Origin: CALAZP01 sp041164265
Lineage (GTDB): Bacteria; Bacteroidota; Bacteroidia; Chitinophagales; Saprospiraceae
DNA length: 19,001 nucleotides
NCBI GenBank assembly: GCA_041164265.1
Contig: JBEAPR010000037.1
Location: forward strand, 1 to 19,001
Reading direction: 5' to 3'
A model generated the notes under the pieces. The model was not told the DNA's origin and made no database searches. It saw only the letters and a list, made by a program, of their open reading frames with translations. Below are positions 7,331 to 16,212 of the stretch, piece by piece (the stretch's first letter is position 1; the number at the start of each line of letters is the position of its first letter). Made by a program: the position numbers and the translations under genes.

Positions 7331-9151
7331 TCAAAATGCTTGTAATTCGAAGAGTTTTTTATAGTGACCGTCTATTTCTAACAACTCTTCATGGGTGCCT
7401 CGTTCAACAATCATGCCTTTATTTAAAACTGCAATTTCATCTGCATGTTGTATGGTGGACAATCTATGTGCAATTATAATTGAAGTCCTGTTTTCCATCA
7501 ACCGCAAAAGAGCTTCTTGTACTAATTTTTCGGACTCGGCATCGAGAGCTGAGGTGGCTTCATCAAAAATTAGTATCGGTGGATTCTTCAATAGGGCCCG
7601 TGCAATAGTAATTCTTTGTTTCTGACCACCACTTAATTTAGATCCCCGATCCCCTACATTGGTTTGGTAACCATTGGGCATTTGGGAGATGAATTCGTGC
7701 GCATTTGCTGCTTTTGCGGCCACAATTACTTTTTCTAGGGGAATTTCTGTATGCTCAAGTACTATATTATTAAAAATGGTATCGTTAAATAGAATGGCGT
7801 CTTGACTGACTATTCCCATTTTACTTCTCAATTCTCGTAGGGATAAATTTTTGATAGGGATACCATCCAAGGTAATTTGTCCTTCTTGAGGATCGTAAAA
7901 TCTGGGAAGCAGATCTACCAAGGTAGACTTTCCCGCACCAGATGCACCCACTAAAGCCAGGGTATGCCCGGGAGGAATGCTTAAGGATACTCCGTCTAAA
8001 ATTTTAGCTTGGTCCGGCTGGTACTGAAAACTAACGTTATCGTAGGTAATATTCCCTTTAAAGGCAATCAAACTTTCCGGATGGGTGGATTCGGGGATTT
8101 TTTCATCGGATGCTAAAATAGTTTCAATCCGATGTAACGCACCCAACCCTTTTTGTACATTATAGGAGGCTTTGGAAAATGATTTGGCGGGGTCGATGAC
8201 GTTGTAAAAAGCGAAAATAAAGGTTAAAAAAGTTTCTGCATCTAAGCCACCGCTAAACACCTCTCGAGAACCGTACCAAAGTAAAAGAGATACTGTGGCA
8301 ATCCCCATGAATTCAGAAAGAGGGGACGCTAAATCTCTTCTCCACAATAAGCGAGTGAGCAATCTTCTATATTGATTGTTTTCTGCTCCAAATTTTTCTT
8401 GAGTATAATATTCGGCTCCAAAAGCTTTGATAATTCGCAATCCACCTAGGGTTTCCTCTACAATGGAGACCAGATTTCCCAAATACTCTTGAACTTTCGA
8501 GGAGCTTTTTTTCAAGGTTTTTCCAATTCCCCCAATTACAATTCCAGTAAAAAAAAGCAAACCAAAAACAAAGAGGGTCAATTCTGGGCTGACGTAGATC
8601 ATGAATCCCAATGCACCTGCAATGACAATAGGCTCTCTAAAAATACTTTCAAAAACATTGAGAATACTCGATTCTACCTCTTGTACATCTGCGGTCATCC
8701 TAGAAAGCAAATCTCCCTTTTTTTCTTCTGAAAAAAAACGTAGTGGTAGGATGAGAATTTTTGCAAATAGTTGTTGTCTGAGGTCTCTGATTATGCCATT
8801 GCGAACAGGTGCCATAAAAAATAGAGCGCTGTATCTGAATAAATTTTTTAGAAAAAAAACCAAAAGGATGCCGATGCAAACAATAGCGAGGGCATCACCT
8901 TTGCCGTTTTCCTCAATTTGTTGACTTAAAAAGTATTTGGCGTATTGAACCATCCCCTCAACGGATAATATTTGTTCAGGAGGAGAGAGAACAGGCTCCG
9001 TACGATCGAATAAGATTTCCAAAAAAGGAACTAAAAGAGGAATACTCAATGCAGTGAAAATAGCAGTTAAGATGTTACTAAGAATATTGAAGCTCAGCAG
9101 CAATTTGTAGTTTCTTAAATAACCCAGAAGCTGCCATAAACTTCTATTCAT
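7331..9151 (-). CDS. ABC exporter, fused permease and ATPase (MsbA-like)
   Basis: A 606-residue half-transporter. Residues 1-330 form the ABC type-1 exporter membrane domain with about six helices. Examples are LLSFNILSNILTAIFTALSI near the N-terminus, a helix around 95-115, the pair around 170-205, and FLTFIFAFYNVID. The ATPase domain follows: Walker A GASGAGKST near residues 400-408, signature LSGGQKQR, Walker B ILIFDEATSALD near 530, and H-loop IIIAHRLSTI. All key residues are present, so it should work as a homodimer. The closest well-known relative in layout is MsbA, which flips lipid A across the inner membrane; lipids, peptides or drugs are all possible substrates, so no gene symbol is given. 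It sits 20 nt after accC and 10 nt before the T9SS cargo gene. Confidence 0.92.
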   Translation of the reverse strand: MNRSLWQLLGYLRNYKLLLSFNILSNILTAIFTALSIPLLVPFLEILFDRTEPVLSPPEQILSVEGMVQYAKYFLSQQIEENGKGDALAIVCIGILLVFFLKNLFRYSALFFMAPVRNGIIRDLRQQLFAKILILPLRFFSEEKKGDLLSRMTADVQEVESSILNVFESIFREPIVIAGALGFMIYVSPELTLFVFGLLFFTGIVIGGIGKTLKKSSSKVQEYLGNLVSIVEETLGGLRIIKAFGAEYYTQEKFGAENNQYRRLLTRLLWRRDLASPLSEFMGIATVSLLLWYGSREVFSGGLDAETFLTFIFAFYNVIDPAKSFSKASYNVQKGLGALHRIETILASDEKIPESTHPESLIAFKGNITYDNVSFQYQPDQAKILDGVSLSIPPGHTLALVGASGAGKSTLVDLLPRFYDPQEGQITLDGIPIKNLSLRELRSKMGIVSQDAILFNDTIFNNIVLEHTEIPLEKVIVAAKAANAHEFISQMPNGYQTNVGDRGSKLSGGQKQRITIARALLKNPPILIFDEATSALDAESEKLVQEALLRLMENRTSIIIAHRLSTIQHADEIAVLNKGMIVERGTHEELLEIDGHYKKLFELQAF

Positions 9152-9171
9152 AGCATTAGTTTACTATAATC

Positions 9172-10515
9172 TTATTCTCCTTCAAATTCAAAATCATTCA
9201 AATATCCTGTGTGGAAATTCCCTGATCTGAAGTTGGGGTCTTTCATTAATTGTTTGTGAAAAGGAACAGTAGTTTTAACTCCTTCTATGATAAATTCTTC
9301 CAAAGCCCGCTCCATTTTAGTTATGGCTTCCTCCCTAGTTTGCGCTCTACAAATCAATTTGGCGATCATAGAATCGTAATATGGAGGAATGGTATAACCT
9401 GCATATACATGAGTATCAACTCGGACTCCATGACCTTTGGGGCTATGAAAGGAGTGGATGGTACCTGGGCATGGGCGGAAACCATTAGCTGGATCTTCAG
9501 CATTAATCCTACATTCAATGGCATGCATGGAGGGGTAGTAATTTTTGCCTGAAAGGGTTTCTCCTAAGGCGATTTTTATTTGTTCTTTGATGAGGTCATG
9601 ATCAATCACCTCTTCCGTTACCGTATGTTCTACCTGGATTCTGGTGTTCATCTCCATGAAGTAAAAATTACGGTATTTATCAACCAGAAATTCCACCGTT
9701 CCGACTCCTTCGTATTTGATGGATTTGCCGGCTAATATAGCTGCGTCGCCCATGGCTTCTCTCAGTTCAGGCGTCATAAACGGAGAAGGACATTCCTCTA
9801 CTAATTTTTGATGGCGTCTTTGGATGCTGCAATCCCTTTCGGAGAGGTGAACCACATTACCGTGTTGGTCCCCAGCAATCTGAATTTCAATGTGACGAGG
9901 TTCTTCGATAAATTTTTCGATATAAATGCCATCATTGCCAAATGCTGCTTTTGCCTCTTGTCTGGCCATATTCCAATTCTTCTCAAATTCCTCTTCTTTC
10001 CAGACGATACGCATTCCTTTTCCTCCACCTCCAGCTGTAGCTTTGACCATTACAGGGAAGCCAATTCCGTTAGCTACTTTGAATCCGTGCTTTACATCTT
10101 TAATCAACCCATCAGAACCCGGTACTACGGGAACGCCCGCTGCCACCATGGTTTCTTTAGCGGTTATTTTATCTCCCATTTTCCTGATTTGCTCAGGGGT
10201 AGGTCCGATAAATTTGATGCCGTATTCTTGGCAAACTTCTGCAAAATCTGCGTTTTCAGCAAGGAAACCGTATCCCGGATGAACGGCATCAGCATTGGTA
10301 ATTTCTACCGCTGCCATGATTTTGGGGATATTCAGATAAGATTCAGAAGATGCTGGCGGGCCTATGCAAACTGCCTCATCAGCGAAGCGAACATGGAGAT
10401 TATCCCTGTCTGCTGTGCTGTAAACTGCAACTGTTTTGATGCCCATTTCACGGCAGGTGCGAATAATTCTTAGCGCAATCTCACCGCGATTGGCTATGAG
10501 TATTTTTTTAAACAT
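9172..10515 (-). CDS. accC: Biotin carboxylase subunit of acetyl-CoA carboxylase
   Basis: A 447-residue protein, close to the 449 residues of the E. coli enzyme. It uses ATP and bicarbonate to carboxylate the biotin carried by AccB, the first half of malonyl-CoA synthesis. The N-terminal domain starts FKKILIANRGEIALRIIR, a hallmark of biotin carboxylases. The ATP-grasp domain has the glycine-rich loop GGGGKGMRIV, ERDCSIQRRHQK, and EMNTRIQVEHTVTE, which contains metal- and bicarbonate-binding residues. The C-terminal domain includes IECRINAEDP and PPYYDSMIAKLI. No residue looks missing. Only 3 nt separate it from accB, so the two are translationally coupled. The carboxyltransferase genes accA and accD are not in the window. 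Confidence 0.97.
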   Translation of the reverse strand: MFKKILIANRGEIALRIIRTCREMGIKTVAVYSTADRDNLHVRFADEAVCIGPPASSESYLNIPKIMAAVEITNADAVHPGYGFLAENADFAEVCQEYGIKFIGPTPEQIRKMGDKITAKETMVAAGVPVVPGSDGLIKDVKHGFKVANGIGFPVMVKATAGGGGKGMRIVWKEEEFEKNWNMARQEAKAAFGNDGIYIEKFIEEPRHIEIQIAGDQHGNVVHLSERDCSIQRRHQKLVEECPSPFMTPELREAMGDAAILAGKSIKYEGVGTVEFLVDKYRNFYFMEMNTRIQVEHTVTEEVIDHDLIKEQIKIALGETLSGKNYYPSMHAIECRINAEDPANGFRPCPGTIHSFHSPKGHGVRVDTHVYAGYTIPPYYDSMIAKLICRAQTREEAITKMERALEEFIIEGVKTTVPFHKQLMKDPNFRSGNFHTGYLNDFEFEGE

Positions 10516-10518
10516 AAA

Positions 10519-11052
10519 TCAACCTTTAGGATCTACCAAAAACAATACTTGATCGTACTCAACTGGCTGAGCATCTTCTACCATTACCTTGACAATGGTT
10601 CCTTTGACTTCCGATTCGATTTCGTTAAATAATTTCATGGCCTCTACGATACAGACCACTGAACCCTCATCAACGGAATCCCCTACCTTAATAAAAGGTG
10701 GTTTATCAGGTGAGGAGGAACGGTAGAATGTTCCCACCATGGGAGATTTTATTTCAATGTAGTTGTTTTTCGATCCTGTCGGAGTAGTTTGACTATCCGC
10801 CGCAGGTAGGTCAGGTTGAGCTGCCGGTGGGGGCGGTGGTGTGGTAGTTTGTTGAACAGGATAAGTTGCTTGGGGAGCCGCTTGTGGAATAGAAATTACG
10901 CTTTGCGGCAAACTAGATTCTGATTGAGGTTTGTATTTGCTAAAATTTTTGGTTCTAATATTAAGTTCAAAATTACCGTCGCGCATTTTAAACTCAGTTA
11001 GTTCTAGTTTATTGATGAGCCTAATGAGCTCTTGAATTTCTTTAAATTCCAT
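10519..11052 (-). CDS. accB: Biotin carboxyl carrier protein of acetyl-CoA carboxylase
   Basis: A 177-residue protein. The N-terminal 35 residues are a short helical-charged segment typical of AccB. Residues about 44-97 are a flexible linker rich in Pro, Ala, Gln and Thr (including a run TTPPPPPAA). The C-terminal biotinyl domain holds the EAMKLFNEIE motif, in which K140 is the expected biotin attachment site, 37 residues from the C-terminus as usual. The holoprotein shuttles carboxybiotin between AccC and the carboxyltransferase. It lies 5 nt after efp and 3 nt before accC. Confidence 0.96.
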   Translation of the reverse strand: MEFKEIQELIRLINKLELTEFKMRDGNFELNIRTKNFSKYKPQSESSLPQSVISIPQAAPQATYPVQQTTTPPPPPAAQPDLPAADSQTTPTGSKNNYIEIKSPMVGTFYRSSSPDKPPFIKVGDSVDEGSVVCIVEAMKLFNEIESEVKGTIVKVMVEDAQPVEYDQVLFLVDPKG

Positions 11053-11057
11053 AATTT

Positions 11058-11624
11058 TTAAGATTTAACTCGTTCAACATAATCTCCAGACCGGGTATCT
11101 ATCTTGACTTTATCACCTTCGTTGATAAACAACGGGACTCGTATTTCAGCTCCGGTTTCGACCTTAGCTGGTTTCATTGCATTAGTTGCTGTATCTCCTT
11201 TCAATCCTGGTTCAGAGTAAGTTACCTCCAATACAATGTATTGCGGCATTTCCATGGTGAGGGGAATATCTTTTTCGGAATGAAAAAGAATTTCAACCTC
11301 CGTTCCTTCTTTCATCAACTTGGGGGTATCCACCATAGCTGAATCTAATGTAATTTGATCGTAGGTCTCATTGTCCATAAAGTGAAATCCCATTTCATCT
11401 TCGTATAGAAATTGGAATTTTCTTCTTTCTACACGAACTTCATCGACCTTATGACCTGCTTGAATAGTTTTATCAATAACCTTGCCAGAGGTTACACTTT
11501 TGATTTTGGTTCGCACAAAAGCGTTTCCCTTACCTGGTTTGACGTGCAGAAATTCAACTACTGTGAATATTTCTCCGTTGATTTCCAGGCACATACCATT
11601 TCTTATGTCTGAAGTAGTTGCCAT
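11058..11624 (-). CDS. efp: Translation elongation factor P
   Basis: A 188-residue protein with the three-domain EF-P layout. It relieves ribosomes stalled on proline runs by entering the E site. MATTSDIRNGMCLEINGEIF is the standard start. HVKPGKGNAFVRTK carries K32, the position that is beta-lysylated or otherwise modified in many bacteria. The C-terminus GDKVKIDTRSGDYVERVKS is the conserved end of domain III. The open frame continues upstream to 11768 inside fabH, but the 48 extra residues are a non-homologous read-through of that gene, so ATG 11624 is used. A weak -7-like site (TATCTTTA, minus strand, 11644-11651) 19 nt upstream could give an internal promoter. It sits between fabH and accB; AccB itself contains a five-proline run. 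Confidence 0.97.
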   Translation of the reverse strand: MATTSDIRNGMCLEINGEIFTVVEFLHVKPGKGNAFVRTKIKSVTSGKVIDKTIQAGHKVDEVRVERRKFQFLYEDEMGFHFMDNETYDQITLDSAMVDTPKLMKEGTEVEILFHSEKDIPLTMEMPQYIVLEVTYSEPGLKGDTATNAMKPAKVETGAEIRVPLFINEGDKVKIDTRSGDYVERVKS

Positions 11625-11659
11625 AGTATTTTTTTTGCGGCGGTAAAGATAGAAAAAAA

Positions 11660-12646
11660 TCAATAAGCCCAGGTCAAATAGGTCGCCCCCCAAGTAAACC
11701 CTCCGCCGAATGCAGTGAGCATTAAGCGGTCTCCTTTTTGGAGTTGAGACTCGTAATCCCATAGGCATAAAGGCAACGTTCCCGCTGTTGTATTTCCGTA
11801 TTTTTGGATATTCATCATGACCTTTTCCAAGGGAAAGTCTAGCGTATTTGCAATAGTTTCTATAATTCTTTTATTGGCTTGATGAGGCACCAACCAATTC
11901 AAATCTTCTTTTTGAATTTGATTTCTATTCATGACTTCTCTGATGACACTTGACATTCCGCTTACTGCTGCTTTGAAAACGGGTTTGCCATTTTGAACCA
12001 TAAAGTGCTCCCTATTCGCTAAGGTTTCAGGGCTTGCTGGGCGAAGGGATCCACCCGCTCTGACGTATAAATAATCTTTCCCTGCTCCGTCACTTTTATG
12101 AATGCTGTCTTCCATTCCATATTCATTAGGGGAAGGTTCTAGGAGTACTGCTCCTCCACCGTCTCCGAAAATGACACAGGTAGTTCGGTCCGTATAATCT
12201 ATAATAGCCGACATTTTATCGACGCCAATAACTACTACTTTTTTATGGGTGCCCGATTCGATAAATTTAGCTCCGGTGGTCAATGCGTATAAAAATCCTG
12301 AGCAGGCAGCTGATAAATCAAAGCAGAAAGCATTTTTCATCCCCGTTCCGTATGCAATTAAGTTTGCCGTATCCGGAAAAATCATATCGGGAGTAACCGT
12401 TGCACAAATGACCAATTCTATTTCCCCAGGATCAGTTTGGGTCTTCTCCAGCAAGCCTTTAACTGCTTGGATGCCCATGACGGAAGATCCTTGATCTTCT
12501 CCTTTAAGTATCCTCCTTTCCTTAATTCCCGTCCGAGAGGTAATCCAATCATCGGAGGTTTCTACCATTTTCTCTAAATCCTTATTGGTCAATATGTCTT
12601 CAGGAACATACCCGTGAACTCCTGTTATGGCTGCTTTAACTCCCAT
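11660..12646 (-). CDS. fabH: Beta-ketoacyl-ACP synthase III
   Basis: A 328-residue thiolase-fold enzyme that condenses an acyl-CoA primer with malonyl-ACP to begin a fatty-acid chain. The full catalytic triad is visible: C115 in LSAACSGFLY, H255 in LVPHQANKR, and N285 in YGNTTAGT. The GGGAVLLE and FGGGFTWGA segments are also characteristic. In Bacteroidota this enzyme often accepts branched primers, which would explain iso-fatty acids, but primer choice is not readable here. The start at 12646 gives the expected MxxKAAITGVHGYVPE N-terminus. It lies 21 nt downstream of the symporter gene and 35 nt upstream of efp. The plsX and rpmF genes that often precede fabH are absent. Confidence 0.95.
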   Translation of the reverse strand: MGVKAAITGVHGYVPEDILTNKDLEKMVETSDDWITSRTGIKERRILKGEDQGSSVMGIQAVKGLLEKTQTDPGEIELVICATVTPDMIFPDTANLIAYGTGMKNAFCFDLSAACSGFLYALTTGAKFIESGTHKKVVVIGVDKMSAIIDYTDRTTCVIFGDGGGAVLLEPSPNEYGMEDSIHKSDGAGKDYLYVRAGGSLRPASPETLANREHFMVQNGKPVFKAAVSGMSSVIREVMNRNQIQKEDLNWLVPHQANKRIIETIANTLDFPLEKVMMNIQKYGNTTAGTLPLCLWDYESQLQKGDRLMLTAFGGGFTWGATYLTWAY

Positions 12647-12667
12647 AGGTAAAATTTTAATCGAATT

Positions 12668-14161
12668 TTAATTTTTGCCGAAGGCGCTTTTCCAATTCGA
12701 AATGATTAAAAGGCCTGCAAAAGTGAGAAATCCGTTTAACAAAATGATTAAAAAACCAAATTTAAAACCAAATAAAATCTGCTCGGAAAAGTTGTTAATT
12801 CCATAAGATAAAATGGGAGAAAGCAAGCAAACTGGAATAACATAGGTGTCTTTTACTTCTAATTTGGTAAAGATTCCAAATGCGAAAAGGCCCAGTAGCG
12901 GTCCATAGGTATAACCAGCGGCGGTAAATACCTGGCTGATGACCGCATCGTTATTGATGGAGTTGAACACCATGATGACGATAAACAGCAGGGAAGAGAA
13001 GCCTAGATGAACCATAAATCTTTGTTTTTGCTGGACTTCATTACTTTGTTTTTTCTTCTCAAAGCCCAGAAAATCGACGCAAAAAGAGGTGGTCAAAGCG
13101 GTTAATGCAGAATCGGCACTGGAATAAGCCGCTGCGATGAGCCCAATAACAAAAAGGATGCCGATGAAAGGAGAGAGGTGTTCCAGAGCTATAAGTGGAT
13201 AGAGTTGATCAGTTTTGTCTGGAATAGCAATTCCTTTTTCAGCTGCGAATATATATAGGAGTGCCCCGAGAGCTAAGAACAAAAATTTTGCTACTAAAAG
13301 GACCCCGCTGAAGAGGAACATATTTTTTTGGGCTTCTTTCAAATTGCGGCAGCTGAGATTTTTTTGCATCATGTCTTGATCCAAACCAGTCATAACGATG
13401 GTAATGAGGGCGCCACTAATGAATTGTTTGAAAAAATTATTAGGGTCGCTCCATCCACCTTCGAAAAAAAATACTTGAGAATAATCGCTGGCTACTACTT
13501 TTTGGGCAAGTCCTGAAAGGTCTGTGGAAAGGGCATTGCCTATAGCCCAGATGGTCAGGACGACTGCTGTGAGCATACTCAAGGTCTGCAGCGTATCGGT
13601 CCAAATAATCGTTTTGATTCCTCCTTTAAAGGTATAAATCCATATTAAAATAATGCTGCCTAAGACCGTACCCCAGAAGGGAATTCCAAAAGGGCCCATA
13701 ACAAAGGTATCCAAAACAAGGGCCACTAAATATAGGCGAAAAGAGGCACCTATGGTTCTGGAAAGTAGGAAATAAGCCGCTCCAGTGTGGTAGGCATTTT
13801 TACCAAACCGCTGCTGGAGATAACCGTATATGGAAGTGAGTTGCAAGCGATAATAGATAGGCATCAAAACGGTTGCGATCACCAAATAACCCAGTAAATA
13901 ACCAAAGACCAACTGCATGTAGGAGAAAGCTTTGTTTAGGCCATCTGCTCCGACAACGCCTGGAATGGAAATGAAAGTTACTCCGGAGAGCGTAGCCCCA
14001 ATCATACCGAAAGCGACAATTGGCCAAGGGGATTTTCTTCCGCCCACAAAAAAGTTTTCGTTAGATGATTCTTTACCAGTAAAAAAAGAGATGGTAAAAA
14101 GGATGAGGAAGTAAACTGCAATTATTCCGAGAATAATGCCAGGCGTGAGTCCCTGAGCCAT
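12668..14161 (-). CDS. Sodium:solute symporter family (SSS) transporter
   Basis: A 497-residue inner-membrane protein with about 13 hydrophobic helices. Family signatures are visible: GATLSGVTFISIPG in the first core helix, the DQDMMQKNLSCRNLKEAQ loop, and SSADSALTALTTSFCVDFLG, which includes sodium-site serines. It should import a solute with sodium; the substrate cannot be told. The frame extends upstream to 14248 within the guanine deaminase gene, but ATG 14161 gives the normal start MAQGLTPGIILGIIAVYFLIL and has a purine-rich stretch just before it. It lies 46 nt after guanine deaminase and 21 nt before fabH, so it appears to be co-transcribed with lipid synthesis genes, although a functional link is not evident. 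Confidence 0.92.
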   Translation of the reverse strand: MAQGLTPGIILGIIAVYFLILFTISFFTGKESSNENFFVGGRKSPWPIVAFGMIGATLSGVTFISIPGVVGADGLNKAFSYMQLVFGYLLGYLVIATVLMPIYYRLQLTSIYGYLQQRFGKNAYHTGAAYFLLSRTIGASFRLYLVALVLDTFVMGPFGIPFWGTVLGSIILIWIYTFKGGIKTIIWTDTLQTLSMLTAVVLTIWAIGNALSTDLSGLAQKVVASDYSQVFFFEGGWSDPNNFFKQFISGALITIVMTGLDQDMMQKNLSCRNLKEAQKNMFLFSGVLLVAKFLFLALGALLYIFAAEKGIAIPDKTDQLYPLIALEHLSPFIGILFVIGLIAAAYSSADSALTALTTSFCVDFLGFEKKKQSNEVQQKQRFMVHLGFSSLLFIVIMVFNSINNDAVISQVFTAAGYTYGPLLGLFAFGIFTKLEVKDTYVIPVCLLSPILSYGINNFSEQILFGFKFGFLIILLNGFLTFAGLLIISNWKSAFGKN

Positions 14162-14207
14162 GATTTTTTCTTTTGGATGGTTAATAGAATGGCAATATAC
14201 CAAGATA

Positions 14208-14678
14208 TTAATAGAGGTGTGGTTTTTCCATATCCCTCCATTCTTCAAAAAGGGTTAATGCTTGATTTTTGTCCAGATGAGTCAGGGGAATGGTTCGCTG
14301 TTCTAACGGCAATAATAATTCTCTGTAGATAAAAGCATCGTCGAATCCCGCCTCGGCGGCATCATCTCTGGTGCAAGCATAAACGACGCGGTCAGGGCGT
14401 GCCCAATAGATAGCTCCCAAACACATAGGGCAAGGTTCGCAGGTGGTGTAGAGGGTGGCTCCTTCTAATTGATAGTGGTCGATTTTTTGACAAGCTGCTC
14501 TGATGGCTTGAACTTCGGCATGAGCCGTTGGGTCATTATGGACAAAAACGCCATTATGGGCTTCACTTAGTATCTCTCCATTGCGAACGACAATTGCTCC
14601 AAAAGGCCCGCCAGCACCAATTCTCATTCCTTTTTGACCTATCTCAATTGCTTTTTGCATATAATCTTGATCTGTCAT
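14208..14678 (-). CDS. guaD: Guanine deaminase (GuaD type), cytidine deaminase fold
   Basis: A 156-residue zinc deaminase that most likely converts guanine to xanthine and ammonia. The zinc site is complete: H53 and catalytic E55 in TAHAEVQAIR, with C83 and C86 in EPCPMCLGAIYWARP. The stretch YACTRDDAAEAGFDDAFIYREL and the C-terminal ERTIPLTHL are features of the Bacillus-type GuaD rather than of the tRNA adenosine deaminase TadA, and the length equals that of Bacillus GuaD. From memory the similarity to that enzyme is strong across the whole protein; no alignment was run. It heads the minus-strand run of eight genes and is divergent from the DUF819 gene across 55 bp. Confidence 0.88.
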   Translation of the reverse strand: MTDQDYMQKAIEIGQKGMRIGAGGPFGAIVVRNGEILSEAHNGVFVHNDPTAHAEVQAIRAACQKIDHYQLEGATLYTTCEPCPMCLGAIYWARPDRVVYACTRDDAAEAGFDDAFIYRELLLPLEQRTIPLTHLDKNQALTLFEEWRDMEKPHLY

Positions 14679-14733
14679 ACTTGCTTTTTTAGTGCCGTAA
14701 AAATATTATTTTAATGCAATAAAATGCTTGATT

Positions 14734-15987
14734 ATGAACCCGTTGATTACTAATGATGCCATAGTACTAGGTTTACTCATGGCCGTGTTGGCTTTTGTTT
14801 TTTACACCTCCGGTAAAAAGACAGGTTTTTGGGCTAAGTTTTATAAGGTAGTTCCCGCTTTATTGATGTGCTATTTTTTACCCGCCTTATTGGCATGGCC
14901 ATTGGGTTGGATATCTGGAGATCAATCCAATCTTTATTTCGTTGCCTCTCGTTATTTATTACCTGCTAGTTTGATTCTATTGACACTAAGTACAGATTTT
15001 AAGGCCATCCTCAAATTGGGTTCTAAAGCTTTAATCATGTTTGCCGCCGCCACCTTGGGGATAATTGTGGGAGGACCTATTGCCCTATGGTTGGTTTTAA
15101 ACGTGGCACCTGATGGCTTGTTTCAAGCAGATGGAGCATCTTTATGGAGGGGGTTGACTACAGTAGCTGGGAGTTGGATTGGAGGTGGTGCGAATCAAAC
15201 GGCTATGAAAGAAATTTTTGAGGTGGAGGATAATTTATTTGCCTCTATGATTGTGGTGGACATTATAGTAGCGAATATTTGGTTGGCCTTTTTATTGTAT
15301 GGTGCAGGACAAGCCAGTCGGCTAGATCGTTGGTTACGGGCGGATACTTCCAGTATAGAAGATTTGAAAAATAAGGTGGAGGCTTATCAAACTAAAGTGG
15401 CAAAGATTCCGACTACAGGAGAAGTGATTATGTTATTGGGTATTACTTTTTTGGGGGTTGGTGTGGCGCATTTTGGGGCGGATAAAATAGTGCCATGGAT
15501 GAATCAGTACGAAGAGGGGTTGAAGGCCTTTAAATTAGATTCCTTGCTTTCTGGATTTTTCTGGTTGATTGTATTGGCTACTACTTTTGGATTGGCACTT
15601 TCATTTACTAGAGCTCGGCAGATGGAAGGGGTCGGAGCTTCTAGGTTGGGGAGTGTTTTTATTTATATTTTGGTAGCTACGATTGGCATGAAGATGAATC
15701 TTGGGGAGGTGTTACAAAACTTGGGAATTTTTGCGATTGGAATCGTGTGGATGCTGATTCATATCTTAGTCTTAATAGTAGTGGCTAAAATAATAAAGGC
15801 TCCATTTTTCTTTGTAGCGGTAGGGAGTCAGGCTAATGTAGGCGGCGCTGCCTCTGCCCCGGTAGTAGCTTCTGTTTTTAGCCCCGCTTTGGCTCCGGTC
15901 GGCGTACTTATGGCGGTATTAGGATATGCATTGGGTACTTATGGTGCTATTATTTGTGCTTTTCTAATGCAATCAGTTGCAGGATGA
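14734..15987 (+). CDS. DUF819 family integral membrane protein
   Basis: A 417-residue, highly hydrophobic protein with roughly 10-12 membrane segments. The family is recognised by the N-terminal transmembrane pattern, YFLPALLAWPLGWI, the SRYLLPASLILLTLSTDFKAI segment, and GGGANQTAMKE in the middle. The C-terminal QANVGGAASAPVVASVFSP loop is also typical. DUF819 (YjcL-like) proteins are uncharacterised and are thought to be transporters by their topology. The frame opens at a TTG at 14728; ATG 14734, two codons later, is the more ordinary start. It is a single gene: guanine deaminase lies divergent on one side, and a 411-bp stretch without protein genes on the other. Confidence 0.88.
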   Translation: MNPLITNDAIVLGLLMAVLAFVFYTSGKKTGFWAKFYKVVPALLMCYFLPALLAWPLGWISGDQSNLYFVASRYLLPASLILLTLSTDFKAILKLGSKALIMFAAATLGIIVGGPIALWLVLNVAPDGLFQADGASLWRGLTTVAGSWIGGGANQTAMKEIFEVEDNLFASMIVVDIIVANIWLAFLLYGAGQASRLDRWLRADTSSIEDLKNKVEAYQTKVAKIPTTGEVIMLLGITFLGVGVAHFGADKIVPWMNQYEEGLKAFKLDSLLSGFFWLIVLATTFGLALSFTRARQMEGVGASRLGSVFIYILVATIGMKMNLGEVLQNLGIFAIGIVWMLIHILVLIVVAKIIKAPFFFVAVGSQANVGGAASAPVVASVFSPALAPVGVLMAVLGYALGTYGAIICAFLMQSVAG

Positions 15988-16100
15988 TTGATTAGCATTT
16001 CCTTTCAGGGAGTAGTTTGGAAAACTAGGTAGATAAAAAGAAAGATGGTATCGGAAATGGGTGTTGAATAATTTCAAAAAATGAGTTGAAAAAAGAACCT

Positions 16101-16162
16101 ATTTTAAATAAATTTAAAATAATCATCATTTTATTAGATTTTGACTAAAAAAAATGATTATT
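16101..16162. repeat. AT-rich inverted repeats downstream of the DUF819 gene
   Basis: Two symmetric elements adjoin. ATTTTAAAT at 16101-16109 mirrors 16112-16120 across two bases, and AATAATCAT at 16118-16126 mirrors 16154-16162 across 27 bases. They lie between the DUF819 stop and the promoter of the small RNA. The second could act as a weak terminator (TTTG follows) or as part of an upstream activating region. The rest of 15988-16173 shows nothing I can name. Base composition alone makes such symmetry less surprising. Confidence 0.3.
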
Positions 16163-16173
16163 TGTTAAAAAAC

Positions 16174-16204
16174 TTGCATAGAAAGGGGATTGCATTTAAA
16201 TTTG
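16174..16204 (+). promoter_or_regulatory. Promoter of the tRNA-like RNA (-33 TTG, -7 TAAATTTG)
   Basis: CTTG at 16173-16176 and TAAATTTG at 16197-16204 match the Bacteroidota -33/-7 pattern. The -7 box is a full TAnnTTTG match and the spacing is 20 nt, within the known range. Transcription would begin near 16210, about 30 nt before the RNA body. This is the best-formed promoter in the window. Confidence 0.65.
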
Positions 16205-16212
16205 TGTCATCA

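Noticed and set aside
9808..10473. A 221-residue open frame on the plus strand, antisense to accC
   Set aside because: It lies fully within accC, a clear and conserved gene. The translation is rich in Cys, Phe and Ser with no recognisable domain, as expected of an antisense shadow.
11625..11768. N-terminal extension of elongation factor P by 48 residues
   Set aside because: The extension reads through the 3' end of fabH in another frame, and the canonical EF-P start is at 11624.
14208..14678. tRNA adenosine deaminase TadA
   Set aside because: The zinc motif is shared, but the AAEAGFDDAFIYREL segment, the ERTIP ending and the length match Bacillus-type guanine deaminase.
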